Notes: generated by a model not told the origin, from the sequence alone. 64,000 nt of DNA from Malurus cyaneus samueli (GCA_009741485.1 CM019218.1:46733312-46797311), one strand, 5' to 3'. Shown: positions 42,521-57,850, numbered from the stretch's first letter. Translations and numbers: made by a program.

Positions 42521-45500
42521 TTTTTTTTTCCCCCCCTCTTTTCTTTTGTTATTGATAATGAAACTGATCCCCTTCCAGCAAGCTCTGCACAGGACCAAAT
42601 AAAGCCATTGAAAGTAATTTGATACTTCTATTGGCAGGGTACGCAGATCAGATACTCCCTTGAAAGAGAGAGAGAGTTATAAACAAAGCTTAGAAGTCTA
42701 GGAATAGCCTCCAGCTTCAGCAAACCCTTAAAATATTTTGTAATTGTATCTTCAATCATGAATTAGCCAGGAAAAACAGACCTTTTTTGCCTTTATATTT
42801 CACTGCTGTATGCTGTTTTTAATTGCCCACAGGCACACTGTTGTGATCTTCTTTGGAAGTTTAAAACCAGGATAAAAATGCAAATCTAATTATTTCTTTT
42901 ATCTAATCTAATTAACTTTTACAAGTAATGATAGATGCACTGCAGCCTCCATCAAACATTTTAATAATGATGTTTCTGGATTAAAGAATAGGTAAAAAAG
43001 TACGATAATTTATAAGCAGTCAAGATTATGGCAGTAGAAAATGTAAAATATTGTAGTGCCTTAATAAACTATAGCTGCAGTTTATTAATTTACAGTAGAA
43101 AGAATGCATTTCCCTTAAAACCCAGTTCGTTTGTGAATTGATTCCCAGCCATCACTGATATATATTTTTACTGTTTTTTAAGCAGCTCAATATATATCTA
43201 ACTCCCTTCTGCAGTGCAGTTGGAAGAGACAAATGCTGTTATGTGGCCATAACTTGGAGCTGGCTGCTAAATTGCTGATTCCAGCTCACAGGGTTCTGCT
43301 GTAGGTGTGGCACCACGGCTCCTGTCCAGCTCCTGACTCGCTTGGTGTGAATTGAAACTGAGCCAATGGAGGAAAGACAAATATGCTAAACATCAAAGTC
43401 AAATGTTTCATATTTTATTTATTATTACATACTGGCTTATTAATGAGTTCTAAAGTCTTCATGTGATAATTACTCAAGCAAAATATCTATTATAGACCAG
43501 CTTTTCCCAGTTAAAGGCATCTTCGTGGCTGGCTGGCTTGGAATTTTCTCTGTCAGCTACGAGGAAAGAGAAGTGATGTAGGGTACTTATGTTCTCTGAG
43601 CAGCATATGCTATAATGAATATTCTGTTAGTGCTCTCTGTCCTTTATTCAACCTCTTTTATACTACGAATTTGGAATTGTAGTATGGAGGTGGCAAAAAA
43701 GACACAGTGTGTGAAAAGTTCTTACTCCTCTGCTACTTGTGAGCTTCTGATCTTACCCCTTGGTCCCTAGTTTGCAGGGATCCTGCTAGCTGCTCTGCCT
43801 CCGAGGCCCTCAGTCCCTGGAAACAAATTTTATCCTGGCAGAGCAGAATATAGCTCTGGATTTGACTCTTAAAACTCTAATGTAGTCATGAGGGGGGTGG
43901 GGTTGTGTTTTTAAAAATTTTTGCTGTGGTCTTTTAAGAGTTAAATTAGCTGTCTTGCAGTCTTCTAATTCATTGTATGACTTTTTTTTTTCCTATTTCG
44001 CCTACCCGAGTCTAAACAAATTGTATTTAATGCAAAAATTAAGCCTTGTGTATCTCTTTCATATGACTTCTCTAATTATAGAGCAGTAAATGGTAGAATA
44101 GCATATGTTAGCAACATGAGCAGCAGTCTATGAAATGAGCTACAAGTTAATAAAATGATCTTGTGGTGGTGTTGGCCAAATGTTAGCACACATGTTTCGA
44201 AAAGTGGTATTTCAACAGACTTGAAGAATAGGACTTTGGCACACGGGTGCCGAACATGATCTGATCTGTGGAAATTAGTTAAACCAAAGTAAATGTCATT
44301 GTTTCTTGGGCTCATGTTGGTGCAGAAAATGATAGTATCTGTCCTCCCACTTTCCCTCTCCCACGTGTGTTTTAAAATTGGAATGAAGACATAGGCACCC
44401 CCAGTTCAAGTCCTGCTGCTTTGTTTGCTTGGGGCATGCTGTGCTGCATCCTCACCAGTGGCTTAAGGGCTCGTTCTCAGCTGTGCCTCTGCCAAAACCA
44501 GGGGCTAAAATCTCATTGATTCTATTCAGCCCAGACACTTCTACTACAGGCTCCACTTACAGAAGGGCCTCTAATTTGAGACCTTTTAATTTCGAGGCAG
44601 ATTAGAACCAGCTCCTGAATAACAGCAGAGGATCAAGCAAATATTTGCTGCCCACCTGCATTGCTGCCTGGGGGTCACTCTGGGCTGGTGCTCTGCCCGT
44701 TCTGACCCAGTGTAGAACGGCTGCCATGGCCTGAGCCGGACACCCTGGTCTGGCTCCCAAGGAATTTGGCAGAGATGATGCCCCTCTGAACATCTCTGGT
44801 GTTATTTCTCAGGTGGCACAGGCCTGCATCACCCCTTCTGTCAGTCTGTGCAATGTAGTCTTTTCAATATTGCAATATCTGGGACAATGCAAGAGTCACG
44901 TACTGTTTGCGCCGAATGAAACAAGATTCATTCCTAAGTGGCATGTGCACAAAATAAAACGGATAACTGGGAGTGGAAATGGTGCCAACTGGCAGCCTAT
45001 CCATCAGGACTGATCCCGTGAAGTCTTGTTTTCTTGGGTAATACCCGCTCAGCCAGAGTTTGATGAATTGTGTACTAAGTGTTACTCACACAACCAGGCT
45101 TTGCAGGATTGAGCACCTCTTGCAAGGAAGGACTTAGGATGTTAGTATTGTGGTTGGAATATCAAAGGTCTAAGTGCAGCAGGGATTTTAGGGAATATAA
45201 CTTGTTTTATTAGACAAACAGATGTAGCTGGAAAAAAACAGGCAACCATTTGGGCGAGGCAGCTCTTTTTCATGTCTTACATCAGTGTTGCATTGAAGTA
45301 TACCCCAGGACCGGCAGGAACTGCTTGAGATATAGGCCTTTCCTTTTTAAATAGGTACTGTTTCCGTGATGAGTTTTTGTGATTGACAAATACCTGATGG
45401 CCAAGAGGGAAAACAATCAGGTTTTGCATTGCTTTTTCTTTTTTATTTTTTTTTAACCCCCTCCGCCTCCACTATTTGAATCACTACAGAAAATAGTGAA

Positions 45501-48500
45501 TAAATGTTAGTATTGAAATTACTTGATTTATGGAGATATTCAGATATACAGGCAAGGCTGGAATGTGGTGATATCAGAGGTCAAAATTTCTGTCTGAAGA
45601 AGCAGGTATTTCAGGGAAAATGATGAAGTACAGCCCCACATAAAAAAGGCCAAAAGCGTATAGAAAATAAATTGTAAAGTACTTCTTGAAATCTCACAGT
45701 AAAAACTTAAATTTATCAGATGGACTAGGTCCCAGCCTAAGAAATCAAAAGGTTTTGTAGTTGTAATTGTGGGAATATTAGAGAATGTAAACGTGTTACT
45801 GAATAAATTTGAGCATAAAACCCCTTATTTTTAATATATTTAACATCATGACAACAAGGAAGAAGTGAGTGCATTGCTCTCTGAATGCATTCAGGAATTA
45901 TGAATTCGCATAAAGAAAGTAGTAGCATGTGCAATCCAGCAAATGAGCAAACTAGAAGCCATTTAACATTTGGTATACACTTGATGGTACAAAAGTAAAA
46001 GGAAAATGAATGAGTATTTCTAATATTCACTGTCCCATGCAATCGACTAATCCAGGCACTCGCAAAAATGTCAAAGCATAGTTCTCAAGGAAGATGAATG
46101 GCCTTGCCTGGGATTTACCTATCTAATGTTAAAGTTGTTAAAGTAAGGAAAAATTGGTTTATGACTGCAGTTTACACACTGTTTCCTTTTGTCTGTAATG
46201 TTAGAAACCTCTCTCCCCAAATAATTAGATAATATAGTGGCTTGTGTTGTATGCAAGGCTTCTTTGAAAGAACTCGTCTTTTATATAAATCTCGTATATA
46301 TCTTCTGCAAGTTAGGCATTTGCACAGCTTGGGTAAATTATGTCTATATTGAGAATCTAGAAGTTACACAGTGTGCATTCCATGCTTGAGGGATGGGAAA
46401 TAAAAATTGATATACTGTGTGGCACATGATATAACACAGTAAAATATCTTTTGAATTCCAGAGGGATGCACTGACATCACCATGCTTAATTCACATGCAG
46501 TAACTCCCACAAAATGTTATTAACTTTAAATTGAAATTTGTAATCATTCAGTAAAAAGAAAATAAATGATGTAAACAGTATACAATGGTGCATTATGAAG
46601 TGCTGAATTAATCTTGCTCGCTCACCCACCCAAAATGACAGTATAAGAAACCATTAAAGTTGTAACACCAAATAAGAAAAGCAAAGAAATTCACAGTTGA
46701 TGGTGAAGTGTGAAATCCATCTCGAGACACATTACCGTCACACACTATGGAAGGGCACTTTTGATTTCAGCAACTTTATTTTAAAGTAATATATTAGGCA
46801 TTTTTATTCTGTAAATGAGAGATTAACCAGTTGGAGGAATATATAGTTGCCTTAAACTCTAGATCAGGTAGATGAATGAGTTGCGTGGTTACTTGCTACA
46901 GGTAACAAAATAGTGCAATATATACTGAACAGCCTAAGCATCGACTGAGATTCGGTATTTGACAAAGCAGTGTATATAATATATAATACATAGAGATAAA
47001 CCTTGCTCAGAAGAGGGGTATGGCACTTGTTTTTGCCCTGGCAAGGAGTGATTGGTATGACGAACGCTACTATCACATTTCTAGCTTTGCCGTTTCCATC
47101 TCATTGAATTTTATTGGTGATATATTTTCAGGATACTCATCTCCTCTGTAACTGCATATCTGAGTGTCTCATAAGCTGAAGTGTATTATCCTCACAACAC
47201 TCTTTTGAGGCAGAATAAAAAGCATATAGATATTTGGGGGCATCTAATTTTAGATATCTAATTTGGGTGACTGAATTAGGACTTTTGGCTCCATATATAA
47301 AGCAGTCCAGGTGCTGTGAATTACCTTCTGTTGATTAGACAACAAGGTTCCTAATTTAAGCACCTTAGTTAAATTTCCGAAGTGACTCAATCCAGTTCTT
47401 GCATGAAATTTGACAGACTTGAAATCTGGGGTTTCAGAATTCATAGGGTGGTTCTCTACCATCTTGCCATATTTTTTATCGAGACTTTCTGTCACCTTAT
47501 CACTTGCCTTAGTTTACTCTGTTGGAACTTTTAGCCAGTTAAACCACTTCAGCCAGACAGAGAAATATTTATTTGCTCCTCTCACCCACTGCTCTGCCAC
47601 AAATGAAAGCTGTTTTAGGAGCTTGAGTTTCCTGTGTGGCTGAGCTGCTGACCAGCAGCACAGCCATTGTCACACAGAAAAAGGCAAGTGGAGAGGCTAC
47701 ACGCACTGAGGAACTCTGTAGTTGCCCAAATCCACATATTTTCCTTACAGATATGGAGCAAATTCCATGGCTACGAAACATCCTTTGAACAGTGGCTTTA
47801 TTGTGGAAAGAAAATAAGTTTTATTCGAAGAATGCCTACACTTCTTGGCGGTCCCTCACACCGTTTGTAGGGCATTCAAGACTTACTTGAAACAGACTTA
47901 AATAATGTTTTTTTTATTTAATCAAAATGGCTGTTTCTAAATAGAGATCTTGCATGCCAAATTTTAGGCCAGAATATATTTTTTACAGCCAAGTTATAAA
48001 CCTCTGAAAAAGGGGGCTTATAATGGAAAGGTTGACACAACGTTAATTTTAGTGTTGTAAATGCAATGGTATAATTTTGGAAAAAAGCCTTTATAGCTCT
48101 GCTAAGATATTAATTGCAGGAAATTACAGCATATCCTATTAAAGTATTATGTCAGTGGCATACATAGCATATAACACCTTTGCATGTTCTCCCTTGTTTT
48201 CACGGCAACGTTTTGCATTTTGATCTATAAAGAGGAGGTGGATAAAGTGGCTCAGAGTTTCTGATCTCTTTGGCTCAAGGGGGAAAACCCACCCTTAGTA
48301 ATTCTTGCTTATGGCCTGCTCTAGAAACTAATCTTCTGTTGGCCAAGTAAATCTGATATGGGCATTGAGGAATTAATCAAGTCCTGCTCAAATCAAAGTC
48401 TTTGTTTCTTGACTTGTGGACCAAGGTTTTTAATTTGAGCCCAATCCTCACTCACATAAATCAGGTTTAGCCAGGTTCTTCCCAGAATGAAAACCACTTT

Positions 48501-50809
48501 TATGACACAGTTCCTTTTGCTGATAACAGCTTACTTTCCATTTACTTCCACTTTCAGAATCATTCCTGAGCATAACTGTGGCTGCATAAGAGAAGCGGTC
48601 ACTTCCTTTTTGGTGTTCCTTTAGTCAGTTATTCAGAAATCCACTTTATGTATGTGTGCTGAAGGTGAAGGTGTAGATCCCTCTTAAGCTGAACAATGTA
48701 AATATGTACATTGCATTGTACAGTTTGTTTTTTTTTTAAACTAAGAAATAGGTTATTTATTGCATTTCTGTCAGTTTTAGGATTGAAGAGGCATGGTGTA
48801 ATAAAACCATGTTTTGTTTACAGAAATTTCTCTTTAAAAAGTTATTATTTGTTAATATCTTGATTTTCATCTACACGGAATTGTAGCCTTTGATGATAGT
48901 CTAAGTCTGGATGGTTTTTACCAGTGATTGCTATTTTCTGCAAAAATGAGCTACTATTACACCAGGTTTTTTCTGACTGTCAGATCATTCAGGACAAGTG
49001 GGCCACATCTTCATATTCATAAAGGAGTTCATATTGAGGTCATAATCCTTGCCTGGTCCTTTTCATTGCTACTGTGGCATGAATTTGCAGTGAGGAATAT
49101 CAATAACAACATGCACAGGGATTTGTTTAATGTATAAATGGGATCTGGAGTCTGGATATTTTTGCGTCTTCCCATTCGACAACAGTGGAGCACGCACAAT
49201 TTTTTACACAAAAAAAATAAAGGTCCTGACTTGTATGGTTGATGAGTTTTTAACAAGAAGGGAGAAAAGGCTGTCTCAAAGACCCCACAGATATGCAAGT
49301 TCATTGAACCATTGATGTTTTCCATTAATTGCAGGGCTTTAGCATATAACCATCAACTATATCTGGTTTTACTTATCAAATCCAGAACTGCTTTTTCTCT
49401 GCCTGCTGAGCAGTGAAAACTCCATGCTGTACCAGTTTCTTTTTACTTGAGTCTCCAAGTATCATCAGGATTAAAGCTGTCAGAACAGTCAGCTCTCTTT
49501 ATTTTGTGGTTTTCAATACAAAGCATAATATTGTTGCTTGAGAAATGGCAGGCTTTCAATGTGTTAGCTAAAAATTGCGGAGTGGACAAAATAAAAAAAG
49601 AAAAAAGGCCCCTGTTAATAGCAAGCATTGAAATATTGCTTTCACCATTTCAGGAAAAGAAGATACAACTCTGCACTTTAATTTGTTTTTATTCTACACC
49701 AGTAATTTTTCTGTATTGGCTTAATCCTACACTTGAGTAAAAGGAAAAACTTATGCTCAACTTAGTGAGAGTTTTGCTTCATTGAATGCAGTGCAGGGTG
49801 CCATTTCCTCAGCTGGTGTTGTTCATGCTCTTTCTACTTATGTCAGTCTCATACTAGAAACACAGAATTAGGCCCTCTTTTTAAGTACAAAAAGAGTTCA
49901 CGTGGAAATGACAGCATTTCATTTTACTTCTTATTATTATTCACTGTTCTGTGAATATTCCTGAAATATTCCTCTGCTCTGTGTGTGCATTTATATTTGG
50001 AGATAAGTGAGTCCATCCACCACAGAGTGCTTGGAGATAGCTGGTATATTGTGTATTTTTGTCTTGCATGTGTTTACTTCAGTTATCACTTTGTGAAATT
50101 AAGTGGGGTTTTTTTTTTAATCATCAGAATCCTTTTACTTTTGTTTCAGCCAGAACAACATAGACGTGTCTGTGATAATGCTTTGTAAAGAGCAAAACTA
50201 AAATGATATCTTTATTCCTTTCCTTTTGGTTTGTTTTAATTAGGTTTCTTCCTATGAAAGGCTGCAAATATGTAATTTTATTTACCCTGCTGTTTTGTTT
50301 TCAGTTGAAATATGCAGGCATTTTAGATGTAACTTTAGGAGGAGCAGAATATACTAGTAATTTATACAATAGACACTGATGATTATTGACCATTAAAGAG
50401 TCGTAAAACATTTCCTGTGTGAAATAGATGTAGCATCAAATGTCTTTATTTCTGACAGTAAATGTTTCAGGTTTACTTCACAGACATTAATGAGATTATA
50501 TAAAGGTAAAAACCTGGCTAAACTCTGGCAAAAAGAGGTCACTTTTTAATAAATAAATGGAGTTGCAAGCAAAAGAAAAAAAAAATACTTTGAAGAAAGT
50601 CCCAGGCTCATGTGTATATTAACCAGAGCAGATGAAATGATTTATTGGGTTTTATACACAATCTGTAAAGGGTAAGCATTGCTAACAGAATGAGTGGCAG
50701 CCTCAGGGAGCTGAGTAGCCCCCAGGGACTAGCCTTTGTTCCTCTGGACTTGACAGACATGTGTCCCTGTTAAATAAGGGCTTAATTTCTCTCATATGTG
50801 CACAATTTC

Positions 50810-50935
50810 CAAGCTCAACAAAGGCAGCCAGGACCGGAGCTATTTAAAAGAGCCAGCTCAGGAGGAAGCATTCCTGGAGAAAGGGGATGCTAAGGGGCTA
50901 ATTACTCACCATAGTTCAGCAACTGATTTTTTTTC
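50810..50935. promoter_or_regulatory. Candidate enhancer-like stretch
   Basis: Within 125 bases there are AACAAAG (50817-50823), an AT core CTATTTAAAAG resembling MEF2 or TATA sites, a TEAD-type CATTCC (50869-50874) and a homeodomain TAATTA (50899-50904). The combination would suit a muscle or mesenchyme enhancer, but the individual sites are short and this is inference. Confidence 0.2.
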
Positions 50936-53900
50936 TTTCTTTTAATGCATTAAATACAACAATATTTATATGTACCTAAAAGGAGTAAAGTAGGGCAGGA
51001 AAGAGCTGTGTTCATGAAAGTGCCATTTGAGAAGAAAAATATACCTGCCTCTCCTTCCAGTACTGTATCTTGCAGGGCTCAGCTGTTTTGTTCAAGTGTG
51101 ACTTGAAAAGAGTTTGGATAGGGTATTCTGTACTATAAAACCAAGTTCCAGGTACTTCTAGTTCATTTTTGTTATTAGAGAGATTTCTCTTTGCAAAATC
51201 ACTCTTTTAAAGGTCTTGCTTACTAAAAACAACAAAAAAGGTGCACTCATTTAATTTTGAGTCTGCAATGAAAATCATCATCTCTTTAAGCTGTTGGAAA
51301 GGTTTTTTTGTTTCTGTTTTTTTTTTCCAAATGTGCAGAGAAATTTCTTCTCCAGTGTCTTCCTCCTCTTTCTCAGTCTCTCCTTGTCTCACATACAGTA
51401 GTAGGTATTGTCATTAGTGCTTATTGCTTTTGTGTGACTATGATAATGAATATTGTCCAGATAAATGGTTCAGCACATGTAAAGCATATTAATATTTACT
51501 CAATTATATGTCTAGTGTGGCATGCTTTTTATAAGCCTCTCACTGCATGTTTAAAGATGTCTGAATATGTGTTTAAGTGAGTAAGAACACCTTTACAGTG
51601 CCTTTTGAGTAGTTTAGTGGTGCTACCCCTTACAAGAAGTTCTTTTACACCCTTTTTCCAATCTGGGGCTCAGGTCCCTCCTGCATTACTGGCAGTTGGA
51701 ATTCTCTATGGAGAATAGGCCCATAGTTTGACAGATTGATTTTTATTTATGTGTTTTTTTTTTTAAATGTGGAAAACACAGTTATTTTCTTTGGATAGTG
51801 TTAGCAAGGTCTGTTGTTACCTTGAGAGAAAGATGAGCCACCCCAGGGCAATGGGTTTGAGAGGATTGTGGTTACCACTGGCAAAGCACTTTCTCAAGAA
51901 ATGCTGCGTGGTTTCAGGCTTATTTCCTACTGTGAAACAAACAGGAAACTCCCCCGTGAAACAGGCAGCCCCTTTGATTCTTCTCAATCAGAACATACTG
52001 ATCCTCTTAAAATCAGAACCCAAACAGGTGGAGAAAAATGTTTTCCCATTGCTCTGTGAAACCATCAGCTGAACAGGCTGTGGGATGAGTGGCATCAAAG
52101 CTTGTAGCCTGTACTCAGGACATGATACATTTGTGAAAGTGGGACAATAGCAGCAATTATAGAGAGAATTTGGCAGAAGAAACTTCCTTTTTGGATAAAT
52201 TTTGTCATGTGATTTTTGCATTATAACCTCGTTTTAAATTTCCAGTTCAAATGCCCCCCTTCAGAACCAATATATTAATATATTATGTTATTTACAATAT
52301 AATGATTAGAACTATCAGAATTGTTTTTAAAATAAGTTAAGACACGGTCTCTCAGATCTACATTAAAAAAATAATAATTTAGAAAGAATTAGAGAAACAA
52401 ACTTTTTCCTAATTTTAGTATTTTGATTCAGTTTTCTATTACATAATCTAGCAACGTAAGTAGAATTCTCATAGAATAGTAGTTAATCCTCATAGAATTA
52501 ACTGAGCAGTTTTTATTCTTTGAGCTTGTACTGCATGTATAGGAAGATGGTGACTGCATAATCTGCAGGCTGCAGAATGCCAGGAATGAAACTTGTTGCA
52601 AAGTTTTAAATGCTTCAAGTAGTTCCTGAGTAGACAGTCCTCTAGCGATAAGAAGAATCAAAGATTTTAGAGGTAACATTTTAAATGAAAAAGATATTTT
52701 TCTTTTATAAGAAGAATAGAATGGGTTGTGAATTGCTGAAATGGGTGTAGGACTTTAGGTTTATCTACTCCTTCAAGGCTCTGTTTTTTTCATGCTGAAG
52801 AAGGGAAAAATAGTAGCAGGAAGGAGCACAGAGTTCCTTAGCACTTGTAGAGACAGTTTGGTTTTTTTAAGTCATTATTAAGTAAATAATTTTACATTTC
52901 TCTTCACTAAACAAATGAACTCTGTTGGGATAGAAATCACAAACCTGTTCCAGATCCTACTTACCTCCACAGAATACACACTTTCCATCTGCCTTTTTTG
53001 TCCTGGTAACAGATATAGAGCTGTCAAGGCTTAGAGTCACCCATTTATTTCCTTTCTCTCTAGAGATGACAAAGTACATAACGCCTGATGAGCTGCAGCA
53101 TCCAGGAATATTAAGATATTAATGCTGCAAAAGGCCCTTATTGCAAGTTGAAATCTTACCTGGATTAGAACCTGCTTCAGATGAAGTTCAGGAGCCACGT
53201 ACATGCAGGGATATTTGGAAGTTACAAGGCCCAGGGAAAATGGTTTAACCTGGTTTCTGTGTAGGTTCTGACTAAGCCTTTCTCTAAAGATTTATTTTCA
53301 TTTTCTGGAGGAGGAGAGGTTTCTTACCCCAAGAGACTTTCTTTCCATGTGATTAAGAGAAAGCACCTTCTAATCAGAAAGGAAGGTCCCACACAGATTA
53401 TCTTCTTGTCATGCTATGACAGGAGCCAGATTTCATTGAGGCTTTTGTGAAGGGCTGCGGAGAGTATTAAAGCTCTGGCTCCACAGTACTTAACTTAGCT
53501 TTTTTACAATAGAAAAAAAAGAAGATGAACTAATGCTTACTGTTACCAGTTAAGAATGAACTTTTATTCCTTTGCTGCATTGTTGTCTGGTTACCAGAAT
53601 GAAATGTTAATCATGTAAAAGTAGCGTATCTGTCTACTGAAAAAAGAATGAATAATCAATGCTTCTCACATTCTTGCTATCTGACACTGATTTAGTGCTG
53701 CACTTCTCCCCAGTTCTTGGATATTTTTCTATATTTACCAAAGGCCACCTTTGTCTTGTGGGAGGTTTATTACTATTTTGCAGTTACTTTTATAAAATGC
53801 TCATAATGAGAGCAAATTTCAGAGTCAGTCTGCCTGTTTGTTTCCTGTGTTTATCACAATATTTTATTTCAAAGAAAAATATCTATATAAACCCTGAAAT

Positions 53901-56900
53901 CAAAGTATTTTTTACCTTGATTTCCTAAGGAAAGAACTTTAAAATAGCAGTGCTGCATGTCTGTCTGTCTGAGTTCCAGCTGAAGAGTTTTTGGAGACAA
54001 TAAGTAATTAGATAAAAATATTTGAGATATAGGAAAAAGCCTAAAAGGTATTGCATTTAGTTAAATCTCATGAAAATGAGTGGTCCTGATAAAACCTTTT
54101 AACTTGTCCTGGAAGCAAAGGCTTTAGACTAAGCTCTCCCCATATTAGAATCTAAATAGTATAATTGGGAAAGAGATGTTAAAATGCCTTAAGTTCAGGC
54201 AAAGATTTCATCTGGGTTTATTGTTTAATAGACAGCACAGAAACAAAAGCCTGCGATTGCCTTAAAGTACACTGAGCTGTTTTTTGTGTCTCTTAGGATG
54301 GAGACACAACTGTGCCTGGGTAAAGTCTGGCACTTTGTCAGGTACTTCACTATTAATTTTTATCTCTGGTCCATAATTTTCTCCTGACAGTTTGTACTTT
54401 TTTCACCCATTGATGGGTGTTCATTGATGGGTTTATGCTCAACCCTGTTTGCAATGTAAAAGGCTTCCTCATAGTATAACCACAGCAGCCCAGTTCCTCA
54501 TAAGCACTCACCTGCATCCAGTGATCTTGTGCCAGGGAAGCTGGGCAAACTTCCTAACCAGGAAAAGTGCAGTGTATTTGAGGAATGACAGGGGGATCTA
54601 TCTCTTTTATTTTTTGTGATGCTCAAAATGACACAATATCATGAAAGGATCTTAAAAACTATTTCATAACTCTCAGAGGAAGCCACTTGCTGTTTTTTAG
54701 GACTGACAACAACTCTTTGTTGGCTGAGTTTATGTGCTTCCCAGCCCCTTTCCAGGATTTTCATCCCATCTGTGTGACTGTACTGCAAGATTTCCCCACG
54801 GCTTGGTGGTGGTGTTAACCCTATGAGGGAAATATGCTGTTGTACACTATGGAATCCACCCTGCTGAGCTCCTTGGGCTTCTCTTGCAAGGAAGACATAG
54901 GTGTGGGAGGATGGAGCAGAGTCCATCTGCTGTGAGATCCAGACTTTGTTGGATGCAGCCTGAATCCAGGACTGGGTAGGAAATCTGTGAGCACAGGCTC
55001 AGTCTCATAGAGGGACAGCAGGACATTTTAACCCTCACACTTAAACAAGGCCTGACTTAATGCATTACTCTTTTGCATGGAGCTCACTCATTCATCACAT
55101 CTTACATTTTCTGTGCTTCTTGGACTGATGCTTCACACATCAGAGGCATCTTTCCGGCAAAAGGAAGCCCTAAAGTTCCTGAAATCTCTGTCCATCTCAG
55201 CAGAAACTACAGACATCAGTAGATACACCATTTGGTTTGCTCTCAGTTTAGTGAGTAAAATGGGCTCACAGGAAAGGGGGGCAGGAGGCCGAGCATGGGA
55301 ACAAACACCTGGGAAAGGAGAGGGACCGTAGAGACATCACTGGGGTGGGAAGACTTTCCATCTTGAGGAGGAAGGTGTTGCATCCTGCAAACAGAGCTAT
55401 GAAGCAGAGTTTAAGACTGTAGGGATTTTAACCATTTTCCATGTGAAATTTGCTGTTGCAAATGCTCTCTGTGGCATTATAGCCAGTTCTGTGAGGACAC
55501 CTTGCTGTAGTACATGGCAACAAGAGCAGAGGAAGCTTCACTTTTTAGAGGTGCCAGGTTTACAATTTGAGTAGAAAAAGAAGATACCAGATTTGTGTTG
55601 TTACCCTGACTGCCTCTGGAAATGAGTTCTGTGCAGCTCGGATGTGTGTGTTGAAGTGCATATGCCACTTTTCAGCCTGTTGATTTCAGTGGAATTTGAT
55701 AGAAAAAAAAATATATTTCAGAGTGAAAGCAGACAGGTAGACTGAGGTGAGGGATTTTTTTCCATATTCCTTGAAACAGGTTGGGTTTCTTAAATAGATG
55801 TTGGCGTGAAAAGTGAAAACTTGTTGTTGAATGAGAGAATTCAAAAGTGCAGAACCATTAAAAACACAATCACAGGAAAATCTTCAGTTGAAGCTTCCAT
55901 CTCAGTGGACAGAGAAGTCAAATGCCCAAAAGTCACAATTGGCTGTATTTACGCCTGAAGCTGTGAAAACTCTCCTGTCCCTTATTATTTTAAAAGTCTG
56001 CATTCCAGCAGCAAACGGGGAGTGGAGATATTGTCAGTTAATCTACAAATTGTGGCCTAATAGCATCTCCAAATTAAATTTGCCTACTTGGAATAAATAT
56101 TGCTGTGGAAAATGTCTCAAGACTGGAAGACAAGAGAAATTGCTGTCAAGTTATGATCTCAGAGTGCTTCCTGTAGTGAGAGAAAAGTCATGAACTAAAA
56201 ATGTCTGATCTTTTGGTTTCCATTCAGTACTTCAAAGAGGGATTATTGGTGTTTTAGAGAAGTATTTAAAATGCATATGCGAATACACGGGGGTATAAGT
56301 GAAAATATGGAGTAGCAGTAGAAAAAGTTATAACACCCTTGAGTTTGGGATAGCTTCTTTAACTGAAAAATCACAAGTGGATTATACACACATCATACCA
56401 TCAAAGATATTGAATTTGTTTTGGCAAAAAGCATACAGCAATATTAAGTAGAGTGGTGGGAAAAAACTGGAAAAAATGAAGAAAGTTCTGAATAATAAAA
56501 AAATACAGTATTTATATAGGTCATTCCTTTATGCTGACAAAAATTTTTACTGGGGAGTAGTTCTAGTCTTATATGGTTACAAGAACATGAGTTTCTTCTG
56601 ACTAATTTTATAATTAATAGGAGGTGAATTTTAGGTATAATAGTTTGAGAACTTTACTGTGATGCATAGAGACGGTGTAAAGGTGGGAAGGAGCTATGTA
56701 TGCATAAGTCTGTGCTGGGTGTCTTTGAGAAATCAGCTTTCCTCTGTCTATTAGTTTGTTCTGCCATTTTCTTTTTTTTAATATTCATAACCACAGTTAT
56801 GGAAGAGGTGGTTAGTGCACAGTTGGTTGATTCATTTATTGTTTAAAAGCACTTTGAAAAATCAAAAGTATAATCAAAGACCTCAGAATATTGAAGAAAC

Positions 56901-57711
56901 TGAAATCTCTGCACAGTGAGGTTTTGAAAAGATTTGTTGTTAGTGGTCTTTCATTTTAAAACAGCCTTATTGTATAATTTATTCCTTGAATTTAATAAAA
57001 AAAGCTACAGCTAATTCCTACAATGATCCCCCAATCCAAGCATTTAGGTCCACCATATATCCAGGGTATCCTGAGTGGTCAAACTGCACATCTTTTCACT
57101 ATCTTACACATAAACTGCATAAACTCTGGCCAGATGTACTCTATCAGACCATGCATTTATCAGGGATAACTGGTGGCAATATAAACCATGAGAGGGATTC
57201 ATAAGGCTCCTACATATCACCAGAAGAACAAGATTAAAAATACAGCTTAATAGTGTGTGCTGGTTATATGTACCATGTGGGTACCAGTGAAAGGACATAG
57301 AAATGAAAAGCAAAGGTTTGAGGGTCTTTTCAATCTGAGAAATTGCTTAGAAAATATGAGAGGAAGAGTTCCATCCACTGATAAAATTAACAATTGGATT
57401 CCTTTAAAAACACATAATGCTGCTTAAAACTTAGGAAAAAAGCCATTTATTCTTTCCTGGGATTATTATTTCCCCTTGTAATATCAGACATTGACTACAA
57501 TTAATTGCAAGTCACTGGTAGAGCTGAACTGAGGCTGTTGGAATGGTACTGGAGCAGAGATAATCCTGTTCAAAAGTCTTGCATGTTTTGTCATGGTATG
57601 GATGATCTCACACTCTTCAGTAACTATTGCTTCCAAGAAGCAAGGGATGTTCCTCTCCCTAAGTACTGCAAAATCTTGCTCGATAAGACTCAAAAGGAGA
57701 GTTATAAAAAG

Positions 57712-57850
57712 GAAGTTTTATTTATCCTATTTTACAGGCAAGAAACTCAGACACTTAAGTGAGTTGCTCAGGGTCTCACAGGAAGCCTGGGTGGAGCTGG
57801 GAATTGAGCACAGATAACCTGAGTCTGAGTGCTTGGCTCAGAAGACCACT
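57712..57850. repeat. Ancient L3/MIR-like fragment
   Basis: This is the clearest old repeat in the window. TATCCTATTTTACAGGCAAG, GAAACTCAGACACTTAAGTG, TTGCTCAGGGTCTCACAGGA and TGGAGCTGGGAATTGAGCAC follow the L3/MIR tail in order: the 'ccattttacagatggggaaa' block, then 'acttgcccaaggtcacacag', then 'gagctgggaatagaacc'. Overlapping open frames of 74-85 codons are by-products of this repeat region and are not genes. Confidence 0.6.

Noticed and set aside
54639..55038. Two overlapping minus-strand frames of 95 and 63 codons
   Set aside because: No recognisable protein, no splice borders that keep the frames together, and composition like the surrounding intron.
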